Below are positions 53,224 to 62,601 of a DNA stretch of 64,000 bases, piece after piece. Within the stretch, counting starts at the first letter, position 1, and each line of letters opens with the position of its first letter. The DNA lies in contig DASQZT010000204.1 of NCBI GenBank assembly GCA_035638575.1, positions 1 through 64,000 of the forward strand, in the 5' to 3' direction. Under the pieces are notes generated by a model, which saw only the letters and a list, made by a program, of their open reading frames with translations, made no database searches and was not told the DNA's origin. The translations under genes were made by a program, and so were the position numbers. The stretch comes from DASQZT01 sp035638575 (GTDB lineage: Bacteria > Acidobacteriota > Terriglobia > Bryobacterales > Bryobacteraceae).

Positions 53224-53967
53224 ATGTTTGCCAAGCTCCTCTGGCTGTTGCCGTTGGCTGGCGGTCCCGCCGCGGTGGCCCAAAGCAGCGAGCTACCCGC
53301 TAAAGAGACGCTGACCTACACCATCGAGTGGCGCCTGATCACCGCGGGAAAGGCGAAAGTGGAGTGGAGCGCGGCGTCCCAGCCGCGCTCGGGCTGGCAG
53401 GTGAACCTGCACCTGGAGTCGGTGGGACTGGTTTCCAAGTTCTTCAAGGTGGAAGACGACTACAGCGCCAACCTGAACCAGTCGCTGTGCGTGCAGTCTT
53501 TGCAGATGACCACGCACGAGGGCAACCGCCAGCGCGAAACGAAGGCCACGTTCGACTCCGAGGCGTGCAAAGCCAGCTACCTGGAGCGAGACCGGGCGAA
53601 GAACACGACGCTCCTCTCGCAGGAAATCGATATCCCGCAGTGCACCCACGAGATCGCCGGAGGGCTCTACTATCTCCGCACGCTCACCCTGGAGCCCGGC
53701 CAGAGCGTTCAGGTGCCGGTAAGCGACGGCAAGAAGAGCGTGACCGCGAAAGTGGAGGCCCAGCAGCGCGAGGATGTCAAAACACCGGCAGGCACCTTCA
53801 AGACCATCCGGTACGAGCTGTACCTGTTCAACGACGTCCTGTACCGGCGCTCGGCGCACCTGTACGTGTGGCTGACGGACGACCGCCGAAAGCTGCCGGT
53901 GCAACTGCGGGTGCGCATGTTGTTCACCATCGGGACGATCACGCTGCTGCTCGAGAAGCACGAGTAG
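53224..53967 (+). CDS. DUF3108 domain protein, exported
   Basis: From ATG 53224 the protein has 247 residues, with a signal peptide (about 1-19) and the DUF3108 beta domain. Signatures include LTYTIEWRLITAGKAKVEWSA, KVEDDYSANLN and the closing DDRRKLPVQLRVRMLFTIGTITLLLEK. Members are periplasmic and of unknown function, sometimes linked to cell-envelope lipid or drug response. It is convergent with the STAS gene, with 5 bases between stops. Confidence 0.83.
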   Translation: MFAKLLWLLPLAGGPAAVAQSSELPAKETLTYTIEWRLITAGKAKVEWSAASQPRSGWQVNLHLESVGLVSKFFKVEDDYSANLNQSLCVQSLQMTTHEGNRQRETKATFDSEACKASYLERDRAKNTTLLSQEIDIPQCTHEIAGGLYYLRTLTLEPGQSVQVPVSDGKKSVTAKVEAQQREDVKTPAGTFKTIRYELYLFNDVLYRRSAHLYVWLTDDRRKLPVQLRVRMLFTIGTITLLLEKHE

Positions 53968-53972
53968 GGGCG

Positions 53973-54311
53973 CTACTGGCAGGCCGCTTCCACGGTCGGA
54001 TAAAAGCGGAACACGGTGTCCAGCATGCTCACGTGAAAGATGTCGAACAGGTGGCCCTTGGCGCCTGCCATGCACATTTCGCCGCCGGCGGCCGTGATCT
54101 TGTTGTAGCTGGAGATGAAGCGGCCGATGCCGGTGCTGTCGATGTGGGTCACGCCGCCGAGGTCGAAGATGATGGTGCGCTTCCCGTTGCGCAGGAGGTC
54201 TTCCACCTGCGTCATGATGCGTTCGCTGTCGGTCCCCATCATGATTTTCCCGGTGAGCGCGATCACAACCTTGCCTGGCGCGACTTCGTTTTGAGCGATC
54301 TCCAGCGGCAT
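53973..54311 (-). CDS. STAS-domain protein (anti-sigma factor antagonist)
   Basis: This 112-residue STAS protein has VIALTGKIMMGTDSERIMTQVEDLLRNGKRTIIFDLGG and the phosphorylatable Ser in THIDSTGIGRF. It resembles the stand-alone anti-sigma antagonist type. It is a second STAS protein of the window, shorter than the one at 17.1 kb and without the tail. No sigma or anti-sigma gene is adjacent. It lies 49 bases upstream of the aspartoacylase-like gene with the same orientation. Confidence 0.85.
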   Translation of the reverse strand: MPLEIAQNEVAPGKVVIALTGKIMMGTDSERIMTQVEDLLRNGKRTIIFDLGGVTHIDSTGIGRFISSYNKITAAGGEMCMAGAKGHLFDIFHVSMLDTVFRFYPTVEAACQ

Positions 54312-54360
54312 CGAATGGACCAGTGTACGCCGCTTGTGGGCGGAAAAGCTACTGGGGATT

Positions 54361-55437
54361 TCACTTCGGGAGATCGGGCGTTTCGGCGATCTCCCCGATG
54401 TAGGCGACCGTGTTCCCCTTGCTCATGGAGGGGAGCGCGCCGATGTAAATGATCACGCCGGACACGGGAGCGACGGCATCCCAAACCCGGTTGCCGAAAT
54501 AGTCCGTGACGTAGCCGATCCGCATTCCCTGTTTGACGTAGGCCTCGGGACTGGCGAGCGGATAAAAGACGCCGTCCTGTTCGCTGGTCAGAACGGTGAT
54601 GTGGCCGATCCACAGAGGGTGGTCTACCGATGCCGGTTTGCCCACCAACATCTGCAAGTGGCGCATGACACTCAAACAGCCCTGGATCAGGGCGTCCACA
54701 TCCTCGGAATTGGTGGTTCCGGCATGTCCCGCCTCGGCCACCACCGCGGGTTTCCCGATTTCCTCCGCGTAACGGCTGAGTGACATGGCGCCCGGAACCG
54801 GTTTGGCATTCGGGCCGCCGGGCCGGTAGTCCTGGATGATGATGTGGTCGAGACCGAAGGCCAGCACCAGGGCGCGCGAAGTGGCGTCGAGCGATTCCTT
54901 CCCGGTGTCGGCCCAGTAGGAGTACCGGCGGAGGTTCTCGTCGAGGTCGCCTCCGTGGAGGTCGATCAGGTAATCGCACTTTTCCACCACCTGCTTCGCG
55001 ATGGCCCAGGAGGCCCGCTCGGTCTGGGTTCCATCGGGCTTTCCGGGGAAGAAGCGGTTCATGTTCTTGCCATCCACCGGATTCAGGTGCGGGACTTTCT
55101 GGGCGAACGATGCGAGGTTCACCAGAGGCACGACGATCAGCGCTCCGGACACGGCGGCGGGGTCGACCGACTGAGCCAGCTTCTGCAAAGCCACGATCGA
55201 AGCGTACTCGGTGCCGTGGGACCCGGCGACGAGGGCGAGTGTCGGCCCCGATTTCGCGCCGTTGATGACGATTACTGGAATGTTCGCGGCCGCGTCAGAG
55301 CCGGCCGGCACCTGCAGGTAACCGGTGGCTCTCTGCCCGGGCGGGGCGATGGCGGTCCCCACGATGACGTCGGCGGCGCGTCCGGTTCCACAGAGAACCA
55401 GCAACACGCTGCCGAGCGATCTGAGCATCCGACGCAT
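54361..55437 (-). CDS. Succinylglutamate desuccinylase/aspartoacylase family protein, exported
   Basis: This 358-residue protein has a signal peptide (about 1-22) and the zinc-dependent M14-like fold: His and Glu in GSHGTEYASI, the Arg in GKNMNRFFPG, and His in LIDLHGGDLDEN, with the catalytic Glu probably in VAEAGHAG. A C-terminal beta domain (about 270-358) carries TVLTSEQDGVFYPLASPEAYVKQG. The substrate is an N-acyl amino acid or related amide. Its exported location differs from the cytoplasmic desuccinylases. Confidence 0.83.
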   Translation of the reverse strand: MRRMLRSLGSVLLVLCGTGRAADVIVGTAIAPPGQRATGYLQVPAGSDAAANIPVIVINGAKSGPTLALVAGSHGTEYASIVALQKLAQSVDPAAVSGALIVVPLVNLASFAQKVPHLNPVDGKNMNRFFPGKPDGTQTERASWAIAKQVVEKCDYLIDLHGGDLDENLRRYSYWADTGKESLDATSRALVLAFGLDHIIIQDYRPGGPNAKPVPGAMSLSRYAEEIGKPAVVAEAGHAGTTNSEDVDALIQGCLSVMRHLQMLVGKPASVDHPLWIGHITVLTSEQDGVFYPLASPEAYVKQGMRIGYVTDYFGNRVWDAVAPVSGVIIYIGALPSMSKGNTVAYIGEIAETPDLPK

Positions 55438-55477
55438 TGTTCCTCTCCCGCGGCACAGGCATTCCGGCCGTGTTTGG

Positions 55478-56509
55478 TCAGTTCAGGAAGTACGTCCGGT
55501 ACAGCGTGTCGCGCTGCTTCGGTATGAAGCCGGCGTCGCGGATGATGCGGCGCAACTCCTCTTCGCTGGCGCGGTGGTGCGCCCCGGCGGCGGAAACCAC
55601 GTTCTCCTCGATCATGATGCTGCCCACGTCGTTGCCGCCAAAGCGCAGGCCCAACTGGCAGGTCTTGAGGCCCTGGGTCACCCACGACGACTGCACGTTT
55701 TCGAAGTTATCGAGATAAATGCGCGAAATGGCCAGGGTCTGTAGGTATTCCACGGCGGTGGCCTCTTCCTTGACGAAGCGGCCCAGAGAGGTGTTCTCGC
55801 GCTGGAAGGTCCAGGGGATGAAGGCCGTGAAACCACCAGTCTCCTCTTGAAGGTTGCGGACCAGTTCCAGGTGGTTCATGCGCTGCTCCAGCGTCTCGCC
55901 GCAGCCGAACATCATGGTGGCGGTGGTGCGCATGCCGAGCTGGTGCGCGGTGCGGTGCACGTCGATCCATTCCTGGACGGAGCACTTCAGGCGGCTCACG
56001 CGGTGGCGCACGGCGTCATCCAGGACTTCGGCGCCGCCGCCGGGGATGGAATCGAGACCCGAGTCGCGCAGACGCGCGATGGTGTCGCGGAGGCTCAGCC
56101 CGCTGACTTCGGCGATGTTGGTGACTTCGGGCGCCGAGAGGCAGTGCAGATGGATGGGGAAACGCCGCTTGATGGCGCGGAACAGGTCCTCGTACCACTC
56201 GATCTTCAGGTCCGGATGCAGGCCGCCCTGCATCAACACGCCGGTGCCGCCTAGGTCGAGCGTTTCCCGAATCTTGTCGAAGATCGCTTCTTTTGTGAGC
56301 ACATACCCTTCCGCGTGGCCCATGGGGCGGTAGAAGGCGCAAAAGCTGCAATACTCCGTGCAGAAGTTGGTGTAGTTGATGTTGCGGTCGATGATGTAAG
56401 ATACGATACCTTCGGGATGCCACTTGCGGCGAACCGCGTCGGCCTCCATTCCAATACCAATGAGATCGTCGGAACTGAACAGATCGAGCGCTTCGTCGCG
56501 AGTGATCAT
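55478..56509 (-). CDS. mqnC: Cyclic dehypoxanthinyl futalosine synthase
   Basis: This 343-residue radical-SAM enzyme has the CX3CX2C cluster (CTEYCSFCAFYR), the family marker GGLHPDLKIEWYEDLFRAIK and GRFVKEEATAVEYLQTLAIS. It matches MqnC, which makes cyclic de-hypoxanthinyl futalosine in the futalosine route to menaquinone. The other mqn genes are not in the window. The route is typical of Acidobacteriota. It is flanked by the aspartoacylase gene downstream with 40 bases between. Confidence 0.9.
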   Translation of the reverse strand: MITRDEALDLFSSDDLIGIGMEADAVRRKWHPEGIVSYIIDRNINYTNFCTEYCSFCAFYRPMGHAEGYVLTKEAIFDKIRETLDLGGTGVLMQGGLHPDLKIEWYEDLFRAIKRRFPIHLHCLSAPEVTNIAEVSGLSLRDTIARLRDSGLDSIPGGGAEVLDDAVRHRVSRLKCSVQEWIDVHRTAHQLGMRTTATMMFGCGETLEQRMNHLELVRNLQEETGGFTAFIPWTFQRENTSLGRFVKEEATAVEYLQTLAISRIYLDNFENVQSSWVTQGLKTCQLGLRFGGNDVGSIMIEENVVSAAGAHHRASEEELRRIIRDAGFIPKQRDTLYRTYFLN

Positions 56510-56721
56510 ACTGAAACCCAGCGGTAATACTAATTTAGCAGAGCGCTGCTATCGTCTCCATATGAAATTTCGATTGGATGCCCGCGAACCGGCATGATAG
56601 GCTCGAAGTAGTGTACGGGCCGCGGCAGGCGCGCCGTACACGGTCGATCCCCGGTTCCGATCATCCCGAGTGGCCCCGCCACGCCACAGCAGTTAAAACA
56701 AAAAACAACATCGGAGGCGTC

Positions 56722-57474
56722 ATGAGAGGAATCTTTGTCTCACTGTTCCTGTTCTTGCCGGCGGCCGCCGCCCAGGAGCGGCACACGGTGCGAGGCGAAA
56801 TCGTGTCCGAAGCCGGCGCGGACGTGAGCTGGCTGACCGTGCAGCTGGAAAGCTCCCAGGGCAAGGCGGCGGACCAGGCGCTGGTGGAACATGATGGACG
56901 GTTCGTGTTTTGTGGCCTGGAGCCCGGAACGTACGTGCTGAAGGTGCTCGACTCCAAACGGAACGAAATCCTGTCCCAGGCCGTGACGACATCGGAATTG
57001 AACGCGCCGGTGACGGTGCGGCTTGGGGATCGCCCGGCGGACAGGCCCTCCGGACAGACCGTTTCGGTGGCCGGGCTGATGCATCCTCCGGACCAGCGGG
57101 CCGTGCGGGAAGCCGCGAAGGCGCAGCAGTTCGCCGCGGCCGGCGACCACGAGCGGGCCGCGGCGGAACTGGAAAAGGCCGTCTCGCGGGACCCCCGGTA
57201 TGCCGCCGGGTACAACAATCTCGGCGTGCAATACGTCCAGCTCGGACGTCTCGCCGATGCGGCTGGGGCCTTCCGCCGGGCCACCGCGATCGATCCCACC
57301 GTGGCGAAGGCACAAATCAACCTTGCGGTGGTACTGGGGAAAATCGGGCGGCTCGAAGAGGCGGAGAAGTGGGCCCGCGCCGCAGTCCGGCTGGATAGCA
57401 CCGACGCTATGGCGCGGCGCGTTCTGGATTCGATTGTCGCGGCAAGAGGGGCAAAGCTGGGGGCCAGCCGGTGA
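56722..57474 (+). CDS. Exported TPR protein
   Basis: From ATG 56722 (GGAGG upstream) the protein has 250 residues: a signal peptide (about 1-17), a beta domain of the carboxypeptidase-regulatory type (about 20-90; TVRGEIVSEAGADVSWLTVQ, VFCGLEPGTYVLKVLD) and at least three TPR repeats (about 130-240; HERAAAELEKAVSRDPRYAAGYNNLGVQY, ADAAGAFRRATAIDPTVAKAQINLAVVL). The combination is common in Acidobacteriota. The partner is unknown. A cupin gene follows after 44 bases. Confidence 0.82.
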   Translation: MRGIFVSLFLFLPAAAAQERHTVRGEIVSEAGADVSWLTVQLESSQGKAADQALVEHDGRFVFCGLEPGTYVLKVLDSKRNEILSQAVTTSELNAPVTVRLGDRPADRPSGQTVSVAGLMHPPDQRAVREAAKAQQFAAAGDHERAAAELEKAVSRDPRYAAGYNNLGVQYVQLGRLADAAGAFRRATAIDPTVAKAQINLAVVLGKIGRLEEAEKWARAAVRLDSTDAMARRVLDSIVAARGAKLGASR

Positions 57475-57518
57475 CTCCAGTCACTTCGCGCCGCGCAAAT
57501 CAGGCGCAAAGTGGAGTC

Positions 57519-57842
57519 ATGAGCTACACGTTCTGCCAAAACCTGGAGGCCGAGGCGCCGGTCCCGGACAACGGCATCCTCAGCCGCACCCTGTACAACG
57601 ACGACCACGTCAAGATCGTGATCTTCGGCTTCGCGCCGGGGCAGGAACTCTCCGCCCACACCGCGCCGATGGCGGCGTCGCTGTATTTCGTCAGCGGGGA
57701 AGCCCGGCTGACGCTCGGCGAAGATACCCGGGAGGCCGGCGCCGGCGCCTTCGTCCACATGCCGCCGCAGTTGCAGCACGGCATTCTGGCGCGTACCCCG
57801 GTGGTGATGATGTTAACGATGTATAAACAGGCGCGAGGGTGA
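57519..57842 (+). CDS. Cupin-domain protein
   Basis: From ATG 57519 the protein has 107 residues with one cupin barrel: VKIVIFGFAPGQELSAHTAPMAASLYFVSGEARLTLG and FVHMPPQLQHGILAR. The metal-binding His pair of the first motif is partly replaced (only SAHTAP), so catalysis is doubtful. It may bind a small ligand. A longer frame from GTG 57471 overlaps the TPR gene by 4 bases. Confidence 0.78.
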   Translation: MSYTFCQNLEAEAPVPDNGILSRTLYNDDHVKIVIFGFAPGQELSAHTAPMAASLYFVSGEARLTLGEDTREAGAGAFVHMPPQLQHGILARTPVVMMLTMYKQARG

Positions 57843-57847
57843 CCGGA

Positions 57848-58225
57848 TCAGCCCGCAACGGCCATCTGGCGCTGCATGGCCTGAACGAAAAGGTAGATCG
57901 TGAACAGAGGCTTGGGATCGCCCTTGCCCCATCGATTCACGTGCCACTTGGCGCGGAGGTGCCGCACCGGCCGGTCGGCAAGATCCAGCAGGATTTGATA
58001 GGTGCCGCAGTAGAACTTCTGTGGGAAAGACACCAGAGGCTTGGCACCCCAATCCTGGCCGTCGGCCGAGCCCCAGATGGAAACGTCTATACTCTCCTGC
58101 TCGATGATCCGCGTAATACCCAGAGTCAGGATCAACGCACCGCCCTGCTGCTCACCGAGATCAAGTTCCGCTCCCTCTCCGGGCTCGCGGATCGTGGTTT
58201 CCGGCAATAAGAATTGTGGAAGCAT
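57848..58225 (-). CDS. Conserved hypothetical protein
   Basis: This 125-residue cytoplasmic protein is beta-rich and opens with LLPETTIREPGEGAELDLGE. DVSIWGSADGQDWGAKPLVSFPQ and HLRAKWHVNRWGKG give it a conserved look. No signal peptide, helix or catalytic motif stands out. It is convergent with the cupin gene, with 5 bases between the stops. Acidobacteriota have many similar small proteins. The start at 58225 has no strong ribosome site. Confidence 0.6.
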   Translation of the reverse strand: MLPQFLLPETTIREPGEGAELDLGEQQGGALILTLGITRIIEQESIDVSIWGSADGQDWGAKPLVSFPQKFYCGTYQILLDLADRPVRHLRAKWHVNRWGKGDPKPLFTIYLFVQAMQRQMAVAG

Positions 58226-58253
58226 GGTGGATATCCGGCCCAGCCACTCCGAA

Positions 58254-59441
58254 TTATCTCAAAGATAGCTTCGTGAATTGGTGCCGAGCTTTTTCCAGGG
58301 TCTCATATTTCTTGCAAAAACAAAAGCGGACATTTTGCGCTCCGGCCTTTGGATGGCAAAAGAAGCTGGAGCCGGGAACGGCGGCAATGCCCAATGTTTC
58401 AATTAGATAACGCACAAAAGCGACGTCGTCGGGGAAGCCGAAGCGCGAGATGTCGGTCATCACGTAGTAGGCGCCCCGCGGAACGAAACACCCAAATCCG
58501 GCGGCTGTTAGCGTGCTAACAATGTGGTCGCGGCGAGCCGCGTATTCGGTCGCCAGGGCGGAATAGTATTCGGCGCCCAGGCCGAGCGCCACGGTCCCGG
58601 CAGCTTGCAGGGGCGAGGCGGCGCCGACGGTGAGGAAGTCGTGCACCTTGCGAATGGAATCGGTAAGGTCTGGCGGCGCCAGCACCCAGCCTACCCGCCA
58701 GCCCGTCACCGAATAGGTCTTGCTCATGCTGTTGACCAGGATGGAGCGCTCGCGCATTCCCGGAATTGAAAGAATCGGAACGTGGACCGCGCCGTCGTAC
58801 AGGATGTGCTCGTAGATCTCATCCGTGATGGCCAAGGCATCGAACTCCTGGCACAGCCCGCCGATGAACTCCAGCTCTTCGCGGGAGAAGACCTTGCCGG
58901 TCGGGTTGTTGGGCGAATTCAGGATGATCGCTTTGGTGCGCGGGGTGAAGGCGCGGCGCAGCTCGTCGGGATCGAACCGCCAGCCGGGGGCATTGAGCGC
59001 GACGTAGCGCGCCTCGGCGCCGCAGAGCTGCGTGTCGGGATTGTAATTCTCGTAGAACGGCTCGAACAGCACCACCTCGTCGCCCGGATCGAGGACCGCC
59101 AGCAGCGAGGCGATCATTCCCTCGGTGGCGCCGCAGCACACCGTGATCTCGCGCTCCGGATCGAAGTCGATGCCGTACCAGGCGCGGTATTTGGCGGCGA
59201 TGGCATCGCGGAACGGCTTGGCCCCCCAGGTGATGGAGTACTGGTTGATGTCGGCCGCGATGGCATCCGCCGCCGCGCGTTTCAGGACCTCCGGCGCCGG
59301 GAAATCGGGATACCCCTGGGCCAGGTTGACCGCCCCGTAATGCCCCGCCAGCCGCGTCATTTCCCGGATGACCGATTCGGTGAAGTTCAAGGTGCGCCGG
59401 CTGCGAAAGCGCGCGCGCAGAGCAGTTGCGGCAATCGACAT
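58254..59441 (-). CDS. PLP-dependent class I/II aminotransferase
   Basis: This 395-residue fold-type I aminotransferase has AVNLAQGYPDFPAPE, NSPNNPTGKVFS (Asn and Asp region that binds the cofactor), SMSKTYSVTGWRVGW with the Schiff-base Lys, and GAYYVMTDISRFGF. It belongs to the kynurenine/methionine-type or aspartate family of single aminotransferases. The amino-acid substrate cannot be told. It has no strongly linked neighbour and is divergent from the 59.5-kb gene. Confidence 0.9.
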   Translation of the reverse strand: MSIAATALRARFRSRRTLNFTESVIREMTRLAGHYGAVNLAQGYPDFPAPEVLKRAAADAIAADINQYSITWGAKPFRDAIAAKYRAWYGIDFDPEREITVCCGATEGMIASLLAVLDPGDEVVLFEPFYENYNPDTQLCGAEARYVALNAPGWRFDPDELRRAFTPRTKAIILNSPNNPTGKVFSREELEFIGGLCQEFDALAITDEIYEHILYDGAVHVPILSIPGMRERSILVNSMSKTYSVTGWRVGWVLAPPDLTDSIRKVHDFLTVGAASPLQAAGTVALGLGAEYYSALATEYAARRDHIVSTLTAAGFGCFVPRGAYYVMTDISRFGFPDDVAFVRYLIETLGIAAVPGSSFFCHPKAGAQNVRFCFCKKYETLEKARHQFTKLSLR

Positions 59442-59530
59442 TCTTCGAGCGTAAAGGAAGGGGAGAGGATCTGTAAAGCCGGCCCCGCGCCAGCCGGTAA
59501 TCGTACAATAGGAGCGTCCGCACCGAAGGC

Positions 59531-60208
59531 ATGGCCGGCTGGTTCCACGTTCAGCGATTCTTGAAACTCACGCTTACCATCGTGGTGGTGTATGTAGCCT
59601 GGGTCCTGCTCGGCCGCGGGATCGTGGACCGGAACTGGAGGATGCGCCACCCGCGCCCCGCCGACTCCAACGCCGAGTTCGAAAAGGTGTACGGCGGCAC
59701 GGCCGTGAGGATTCTCGCGTTCTACGCCCGCGATGGCGTCCTCACCGAGGGCGACAAGACGGTGATCTGCTACGGGGTGCTGAACGCGAAATCGGTCGGG
59801 ATTTCGCCGCCGGTGGAGGGCGTGGGCGTGTCGATGAACCGGTGCGTCGAGGTCGCGCCCCAGCGCGAAACCGAGTACACCCTGACGGCGGAGGGCAACG
59901 ACGGGCACGCGGTATCGCAGTCGTTCACGATTGCGGTTCAAGCCGACCCGGCAACGCTGCCGAAAATCACTTCGTTCCGGATTGCCGGCCGCCGCCAGGA
60001 TTATCTCGGACGGCCGATCTTCCTGCTCAGCTACGCGGACCAGAATGCGGAGGAGATCACGATCGATCCTCCGGTCTTCTCCACCATGCATCGCTCGCCC
60101 TATGGGCAGTTCTACGTACAGCCGAGGCAGACCACCACGTACACCTTGAAGGCGACGGGGAAGCACGGGCACGTGGCACAAAAGCAGTTGACCGTCGACG
60201 TGCCGTAA
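59531..60208 (+). CDS. Membrane-anchored Ig-like hypothetical protein
   Basis: This 225-residue protein has one N-terminal helix (about 10-28) and then two beta-sandwich-like halves (about 60-140 and 145-225), each ending in a similar segment (ETEYTLTAEGNDGHAVSQSFTI and TTTYTLKATGKHGHVAQKQLTV). This points to an internal repeat of Ig-like modules outside the cytoplasm. The chain has no catalytic motif. A TACAAT element and AGGAGCG precede the ATG. Its function is unknown. Confidence 0.72.
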   Translation: MAGWFHVQRFLKLTLTIVVVYVAWVLLGRGIVDRNWRMRHPRPADSNAEFEKVYGGTAVRILAFYARDGVLTEGDKTVICYGVLNAKSVGISPPVEGVGVSMNRCVEVAPQRETEYTLTAEGNDGHAVSQSFTIAVQADPATLPKITSFRIAGRRQDYLGRPIFLLSYADQNAEEITIDPPVFSTMHRSPYGQFYVQPRQTTTYTLKATGKHGHVAQKQLTVDVP

Positions 60209-60275
60209 CGGGGCCCGAAGGGCGGGCAGGTGGGCGCGCGCTACCGCCGTGCGGTATATTACGAGTCGCGTGCCT

Positions 60276-61532
60276 ATGCGACCGCCTGTCCGCCGAAACA
60301 TCCTGATCCTCTCCGCCGCGGCGTGCCTGCTCGCGGCCGACAGCGAACCACGATGGCTGGCGCTCAATCGCCAGGCGAGCAAAGCGCTCGCGGACAACGA
60401 CTACATCGAGCTGCGCGCGAAGCTGATGGAGTTGCGCCCGCTGATGCCGGGCAATCCGCGCATCACCTACAATCTCGCGTTGGCCGAGGCAAAGCTGGGG
60501 AACCGCGAGGCGGCCCTGGCACGGTTGCGCAACTTCGCCGGGATGGGGCTGCTCTACGACCTGGGCGCCGACGCGAACTTCGCCTCGCTGCGCGGAAGCA
60601 AGGACTTCGCCGCCATCCTGGAACGGATCGACGAGAGCCGCGACCAGGAGTCCCGCAGCGAGCCGGTTCTCACGCTGAGCGAGACCGATCTGATCGCCGA
60701 GGACATCGCCTACGATCCGAAGCACCGCCGTTTTCTGGTGAGCAGCGTTCGCAAAGCGAAGATCGTCGACGGCGACGGCGCCGAGTTCGCAAAGACCGAC
60801 TGGCCGGTTCTGGCTCTGGCGGTGGACAACCATCGCCGGCTGCTGTGGGCCACCACCGGGTGGATGGCTCAGTGCGAGCGCTGCGATGCGAAGGACAAGG
60901 ACAAGACCGCGCTACTGGCTTTCGACCTGGATTCCGGCGCGCTCAAGCAGCGCATCGAGTCGCCGGTGAAAGGCCTGCTCGGCGATATGACGATCGGCCG
61001 CAAAGGCGACCTCTACGTCTCGGAGAATGCCCACGGCGCGGTCTTGTGCCTGCACGCGGGCGCCAAGGAACTCGAGCGCCTGGACGCGCCCGGCGAATTC
61101 CCGTCCCCGCAAACGCCGGCGCTCTCGGCCGATGAGAAGACGCTATACATCGCGGACTACGCGCGCGGGATCGCCGCCATGGACCTGGCCAGCCGGTCGG
61201 TCGAATGGCTGGTCCCCGCCGACGATCTGGCGCTCACCGGCATCGATGGCTTCTACGTGTACCGCGACTCGTTCCTGGCGGTGCAGAACGGCACCGTGCC
61301 GCCGCGGATCATGCGCTTCTCGCTGGACCTGAAGACGCAGGAGGTGCTGGAGGCCAATACCCGCACTCTGGGCGCACCCACCCATGGCACGATTGCCGGC
61401 AACCTGTTCTACTTCATCGGCAACTCGGGCTGGGATGCCTGGGACGCACAGGGCAAAAAGCGGGCCGGCACGCCCGCCATTCAGTCTTCCATCGAAAGGA
61501 TCACGCTGCCCAAAACCGGCTTCGCAAGGTGA
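60276..61532 (+). CDS. Exported TPR/beta-propeller protein
   Basis: From ATG 60276 this 418-residue protein has a signal peptide (about 1-22), a TPR-like helical part (about 25-110; LNRQASKALADNDYIELRAKLMELRP) and a propeller of NHL/SMP-30 type (about 130-415) with TIGRKGDLYVSENAHGAVLCL and SADEKTLYIADYARGIAAMDL. A start nine codons earlier is possible. Propellers of this sort bind proteins or small ligands. It is convergent with the ThuA gene downstream. Confidence 0.76.
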   Translation: MRPPVRRNILILSAAACLLAADSEPRWLALNRQASKALADNDYIELRAKLMELRPLMPGNPRITYNLALAEAKLGNREAALARLRNFAGMGLLYDLGADANFASLRGSKDFAAILERIDESRDQESRSEPVLTLSETDLIAEDIAYDPKHRRFLVSSVRKAKIVDGDGAEFAKTDWPVLALAVDNHRRLLWATTGWMAQCERCDAKDKDKTALLAFDLDSGALKQRIESPVKGLLGDMTIGRKGDLYVSENAHGAVLCLHAGAKELERLDAPGEFPSPQTPALSADEKTLYIADYARGIAAMDLASRSVEWLVPADDLALTGIDGFYVYRDSFLAVQNGTVPPRIMRFSLDLKTQEVLEANTRTLGAPTHGTIAGNLFYFIGNSGWDAWDAQGKKRAGTPAIQSSIERITLPKTGFAR

Positions 61533-61538
61533 GGCCGG

Positions 61539-62402
61539 TCATTTGACGCCGGGGCCCGCGGGCGCCGCAATGGTCACTTGGCCGGATGCCGCCCACTCCA
61601 CGCCGCGGGCAATCAGCACCTGGAACTCCCGGCATCGAAAGTTCGGGTTGTCTTCGTGGAGCCACGTATGGCCCAGCATGGTGGTGTAGATGCGGCCTTG
61701 GCCGTAGGTGCGAACCCAGTCCATGGGCTCGTTTTCCTGGGCGTCTTTGGACCAGGCATACGTCAGGATGGTGAGGCCGGACGCCGGGCCGTGCTGTCCG
61801 TGAGTCAACTGCTCGGAGGGTTGGAGCCAGTGTCTGGGCATGCCGCGCGTGATGGGATGATCGCGGTCGAGCACGGTCATCTCGAAATCGTGACGCGGTC
61901 CATGGCCGGGATTGCGGCCCTGACCGGCAGGGATGGTAACGATCTTCTCATCCGAACCAATGACGAGGCTGGGGCCGAACTCCTTGTTGCGCCAGCCCAG
62001 GCCGATCATTTCGTTATACTCGGGCCACTCGAGAAAAGCGTTGTTGGCGGCATGGAAGACGATGAGCCCGCCGCCGGACCGGACGTAGCGGAGCATCGCG
62101 GAGTCCACCTCACCGGGCCAGCGAAGGCCATCTTCCTTGTCGCCGCCGTTCCAGTTGAGGAGCACCGCATTGTACCGGTCGAAGCGCGGGCGCCAGTTCG
62201 ACCACGCTTCGGGAGCGGCGTCACGCGGCGGGCTGGTCGAGACATCCACCTGAAACCGGCCGGTGGCCTGGAGGATGGACGTCAGCTCGCGTGTGGCGGT
62301 CTGCCAATCGTGGTTGTTGACACCGTCAACGATGAGGATGGACAGCTTTGGTTGCGCCACCGAGACAGCGCCCAGCAGAAACAGGAGGAGGACCTGCCGC
62401 AT
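61539..62402 (-). CDS. ThuA-domain protein, exported
   Basis: This 287-residue protein has a signal peptide (about 1-16) and a full ThuA domain: KLSILIVDGVNNHDWQTATRELTSIL, GGGLIVFHAANNAFLEWPEYNEMIG, PRHDFEMTVLDRDHPITRGMP and GQGRIYTTMLGHTWL. It is a paralog of the ThuA protein at 45.6 kb, with a normal start. It lies alone between a propeller gene and a PilZ gene. A role in sugar metabolism is inferred from the family only. Confidence 0.87.
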   Translation of the reverse strand: MRQVLLLFLLGAVSVAQPKLSILIVDGVNNHDWQTATRELTSILQATGRFQVDVSTSPPRDAAPEAWSNWRPRFDRYNAVLLNWNGGDKEDGLRWPGEVDSAMLRYVRSGGGLIVFHAANNAFLEWPEYNEMIGLGWRNKEFGPSLVIGSDEKIVTIPAGQGRNPGHGPRHDFEMTVLDRDHPITRGMPRHWLQPSEQLTHGQHGPASGLTILTYAWSKDAQENEPMDWVRTYGQGRIYTTMLGHTWLHEDNPNFRCREFQVLIARGVEWAASGQVTIAAPAGPGVK

Positions 62403-62601
62403 AATGCCGTGATTGTATCAGGCGCCCGGCTTCCCCGGCGGCGGCCCGGGTTATCGGGCGTTTGGTGCGCTTACAATAAGTCTCCCTCTTCGGCAAATTC
62501 TTTGGATTTCAGATGCAAACTATTGGTGTACAAGGACAAATCAGCGAGCTTTGGTGCCCTGATCACGTGGCAAACGACTTGCATGACGAAGTCGTACCTT
62601 T